This document shows, piece after piece, positions 62,080-64,000 of a stretch of DNA of 64,000 nt. The first letter of the stretch is position 1. The number at the start of each line of letters is the position of its first letter. This DNA comes from Sporolactobacillus kofuensis (GTDB lineage Bacteria > Bacillota > Bacilli > Bacillales > Sporolactobacillaceae). Location of the stretch: the NCBI RefSeq assembly GCF_042660205.1, contig NZ_JBHSTQ010000005.1:177698-241697 (forward strand), read 5' to 3'. Under the pieces are notes generated by a model, which did no database searches, was not told the origin of the DNA, and saw only the letters and a program-made list of their open reading frames with translations. The position numbers and the translations under genes are program-made.

Positions 62080-62547
62080 ATGTTAGAAGCAGGAAACGAA
62101 GCACCAAATTTTGAATTGAAGGCAACAGAGGGGAACACCGTAAAACTTGAAGACTTTAGGGGCAAGAATGTTGTTCTCTATTTCTATCCAAGAGATATGA
62201 CACCGGGATGCACAACGGAGGCTTGCGATTTTCGCGATCAGAACCAACTTTTTGAACAATTGAATACGGTAGTGTTGGGGATTAGCCCAGATACTGTAGA
62301 GAAACATCAGAAATTTACTGAGAAACACACATTGCCTTTTACGCTTCTTTCCGATCCGGATCATGCGGTTGCAGAGCAATACGGGAGTTGGCAGATGAAG
62401 AATAACTTCGGGAAAAAGGCAATGGGCATTGTGCGTTCTACATTTATTATCAATAAAGAAGGAGTTATTGATAAAGTTTGGCCAAAAGTAAAGGTTGCCG
62501 GCCATGTTGACGAAGTCTATGCCTATGTAAAAGAACATCTAGCGTAA
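62080..62547 (+). CDS. bcp: thioredoxin-dependent peroxiredoxin of the Bcp/PrxQ family
   Basis: 155 residues. Reduces hydroperoxides. Peroxidatic and resolving cysteines five apart in TPGCTTEACDFRD, PrxQ-type, with VVLYFYPRDMTPGC and the C-terminal SWQMKNNFGKKAMGIVRSTFII. ATG 62080 follows AAGGAATTAGGAAA; ATG 62062 would add six residues. Orthologous in position to B. subtilis ygaF, between gsaB and perR. Confidence 0.93.
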   Translation: MLEAGNEAPNFELKATEGNTVKLEDFRGKNVVLYFYPRDMTPGCTTEACDFRDQNQLFEQLNTVVLGISPDTVEKHQKFTEKHTLPFTLLSDPDHAVAEQYGSWQMKNNFGKKAMGIVRSTFIINKEGVIDKVWPKVKVAGHVDEVYAYVKEHLA

Positions 62548-62600
62548 AGCATAAGCGGTAATAACAAGTAGAGGTTGTTCTCACAATAGCTCGTTAAATG

Positions 62601-62632
62601 AAAAAATCGGGAGCCGCGGCTCTCGATTTTTT
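62601..62632 (+). terminator. intrinsic terminator of bcp
   Basis: AAAAAATCGGGAGCC and GCTCTCGATTTTTT form a long stem around GCG with a T6 tail. Confidence 0.92.
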
Positions 62633-62745
62633 CATCTATACTTGTTGCCGACAATAATGATTCGTCATGCATTTATTTTGGTAAAGAGCGACAAACTAGA
62701 TGATGAGGACATCCTATAAGAATCGGCAAGTAGAAGTGCTGAGCA

Positions 62746-62800
62746 TTGACAGGATAAGCTTTAACAATGTACACTGAAAATGTAATTATAACGATTTTAA
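62746..62800 (+). promoter_or_regulatory. perR promoter with PerR-type box (autoregulation)
   Basis: -35 TTGACA (62746-62751), 18 bp, -10 TACACT (62770-62775). Ten bases further lies TTATAACGATTTTAA (62786-62800), 12 of 14 matches to the 7-1-7 PerR consensus TTATAATnATTATAA. A box just downstream of the start site implies repression. Confidence 0.8.
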
Positions 62801-62851
62801 TCTGATAATTGATTTTGATTATTAATATTGTTGAAAGCGAGGTGCATGGCG

Positions 62852-63334
62852 ATGAGCGAAAAAACTTTAAAAGTAGATCATGCTATTGAAATGTTAAAGA
62901 GCTCCGGGGTACGTATTACACCGCAGCGTCATGCGATTCTTGAATACTTAGTAATTTCCGATTCACATCCTACTGCAGATGAAATCTATAAAGCCCTTGA
63001 ACACAAGTTTCCAAATATGAGTGTTGCAACGGTTTATAATAACTTGCGTGTTTTCAAAAAGACAGGATTAGTTAAAGAATTAACCTACGGTGATGCATCC
63101 AGCCGTTTCGATTTTTCTACAAAACGTCACTATCATATTATTTGCAGTAAGTGTGGGAAGATTGTTGATTTCTTTTATCCTGGCCTTGATGAAGTAGAGG
63201 ATTTAGCTGCCCAAGTCACAGGATTTAAGGTCGACCATCATCGCCTTGAAGTATATGGTCTCTGCCCCGAATGTCAGGAAAAAGAAAGCAAAGAGGACAC
63301 AATGGGACTGGGGCATGAAACATCTGTTGGATGA
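62852..63334 (+). CDS. perR: peroxide-sensing Fur-family repressor PerR
   Basis: 160 residues. Metal ligands of PerR are all present: His39 in DSHPTADEIY (His37 of B. subtilis), Asp in SSRFDFS, and His-x-His in RHYHIIC, where iron-driven histidine oxidation senses H2O2. Structural zinc site CSKC and CPEC. The Asp in SRFDF, not Glu, separates PerR from Fur. Of two close ATGs, 62852 has nine-base spacing from GAGG. Last protein gene of the window, just before an rRNA operon, as in B. subtilis. Confidence 0.95.
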   Translation: MSEKTLKVDHAIEMLKSSGVRITPQRHAILEYLVISDSHPTADEIYKALEHKFPNMSVATVYNNLRVFKKTGLVKELTYGDASSRFDFSTKRHYHIICSKCGKIVDFFYPGLDEVEDLAAQVTGFKVDHHRLEVYGLCPECQEKESKEDTMGLGHETSVG

Positions 63335-63360
63335 TGAATTTCAAATAGTAAATAGATCGG

Positions 63361-63388
63361 CATCGCGTGAACAACGCGGTGTTTTTTG
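63361..63388 (+). terminator. intrinsic terminator of perR
   Basis: CATCGCGT (63361-63368) and ACGCGGTG (63374-63381) pair with one G-T, then T6. Confidence 0.82.
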
Positions 63389-63426
63389 TTGTCTAGAAAG
63401 TATTAAATAATCGATTTGTGGATTAT

Positions 63427-63503
63427 GCGTGAAACAAATAAAACGTGCGAAACCACCTATAGAGCGCGCGAAACCGCATGTTCCCGCGCAAAACTCATCG
63501 GAA
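63427..63503. repeat. 21-base-phased GCGCGAAA motif array, site 2
   Basis: GCGTGAAAC (GAAA at 63431), GTGCGAAACC (63449), GCGCGCGAAACCGC (63470) and CCGCGCAAAACTC (about 63489), then CGGAAAGC; steps are about 18 to 21 bases. Same motif as at 42636-42712. It lies between the perR terminator and the rRNA promoters. Confidence 0.6.
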
Positions 63504-63609
63504 AGCTGCAGAACCATGCTATTTCCAACGCGCATCCGTTACTTTTTTCCCTACTCTAAAGAAAAATTCTGATGAATAGTTATACTTCTATATTGTATAA
63601 AAAAAGGTA

Positions 63610-63858
63610 TTGACGATTTCATTGATCCATGTTAAATTAGTTGACGTTGTCTTTTACAAGATTTTGCATGATTAGCACGAATCGTGTCAGAAAGATTCGA
63701 TTCTCATTTATTTTATAGTTGACAAAGTTCAGCTGTACATGTTAAAATCTTTCTTGTCATTTTAATACTTCGATTGTTGATGCGTCGTTAATCTAACAAA
63801 CTGTTTCTTTCTTCTTTAAAAAAAGATGTTGACATTTGATTGGTTAAGATGTTATAAT
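63610..63858 (+). promoter_or_regulatory. three tandem sigma-A promoters of an rRNA operon
   Basis: P1: TTGACG (63610-63615), 17 bp, TAAATT (63633-63638). P2: TTGACA (63719-63724), 18 bp, TAAAAT (63743-63748). P3: TTGACA (63829-63834), 18 bp, TATAAT (63853-63858). About 110 bp apart, no gene between; clustered near-consensus promoters are typical of rrn operons. Confidence 0.85.
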
Positions 63859-64000
63859 AATCGAGTTGCTGTTTGAATGTTCCTTGAAAACTGAACAAAA
63901 GCCAAGCGTGATATAAGGGTTATAAACCCCTAATCAATTCAATTTGCTATGGATCTTATGAACGAAAAAGTCCGCTCGGACACTTAGTCCGGCATTTAAG
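63859..64000 (+). other. rRNA operon leader (16S gene starts beyond the window)
   Basis: GTTCCTTGAAAACTGAACAA at 63880-63900 is the Bacillales rrn leader and spacer sequence, including a boxA-like antitermination segment. The 16S 5' end is not reached. The last 40 bases contain a TCCG/CGGA stem of the processing leader. Confidence 0.85.

Noticed and set aside
1..64000. CRISPR array, prophage, insertion sequence or transposase
   Set aside because: No regularly spaced identical repeats with unique spacers, no transposase, integrase or phage structural motifs in any credible frame.
1..64000. tRNA genes
   Set aside because: No cloverleaf with TTC-purine-A and CCA end was noticed in the intergenic regions; the rRNA operon genes lie beyond the right edge.

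Overview
The window reads as chromosomal DNA from a low-GC, endospore-forming member of the Bacillales (Bacillota). Three things point there: a gamma-type small acid-soluble spore protein (48550-48711) with the NEFASET protease site; Gram-positive gene sets (liaIHFSR, pdaA, yfkD, perR, murB); and AGGAGG-like ribosome binding sites with many TTG and GTG starts. From about 34.5 kb to the end the gene order is a condensed version of the Bacillus subtilis yfkJ to perR to rRNA-operon interval: yfkJ, yfkI-position gene, yfkH, yfkF, yfkD, pdaA, recX, yfhP, mutY, sspE, ygaE, gsaB, bcp (ygaF), perR, then an rRNA operon leader. The genus cannot be settled from the sequence alone.

Left part (0-32 kb). 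A truncated membrane GGDEF protein is followed by the agmatine-to-putrescine pair aguA-aguB. Next come a ComP/ComA-like two-component pair on the minus strand, a divergent 66-residue small gene, and a plus-strand operon of CheY-like receiver, CheC-type phosphatase and PAS-GGDEF diguanylate cyclase. After murB lie an acetyltransferase, a large secreted GH92-type glycosidase, proC, an O-antigen-ligase-like membrane protein, a Gfo/Idh/MocA oxidoreductase, a YhfW-like FAD/Rieske protein, a cupin lipoprotein, a MerR/TipAS regulator with its operator-promoter, and the ycgR-ycgQ metal-type permease pair. The rest of this part holds a DJ-1/PfpI protein, an arginase-fold protein, an AraC/GyrI regulator, an S66 peptidase, an RsmF-like rRNA methyltransferase and adenine deaminase.

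Middle part (31.7-48.7 kb). Two metal exporters on the minus strand, a VIT/CCC1-family protein and a PfeT/ZosA-type P1B ATPase, share one composite control region: sigma-A promoter, PerR-type box, hairpin, and a Fur-like or mini-ORF block, in the same order and almost the same spacing. The perR gene at the right end carries its own PerR box, so the window holds both a likely regulator and likely targets. Between pdaA and recX lies a gene-free half kilobase with five DnaA boxes on one strand.

Right part (48.8-64 kb). A five-gene oligopeptide/dipeptide ABC importer with its lipoprotein is followed by the cell-envelope-stress locus liaI-liaH-liaF-liaS-liaR (no liaG), ygaE, gsaB, a CoA-type NUDIX hydrolase, bcp and perR. 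The last 400 bases hold three tandem sigma-A promoters and the leader of an rRNA operon whose 16S gene begins outside the window.

Repeats. A dispersed ~100-bp intergenic repeat occurs three times (8.9, 22.2 and 46.2 kb). Two separate intergenic spots carry a short GCGCGAAA-type motif at about 21-base intervals, and a third has a 20-21-base tandem repeat of a TCGTTACGA palindrome. I saw no CRISPR array, insertion sequence, prophage or tRNA gene.
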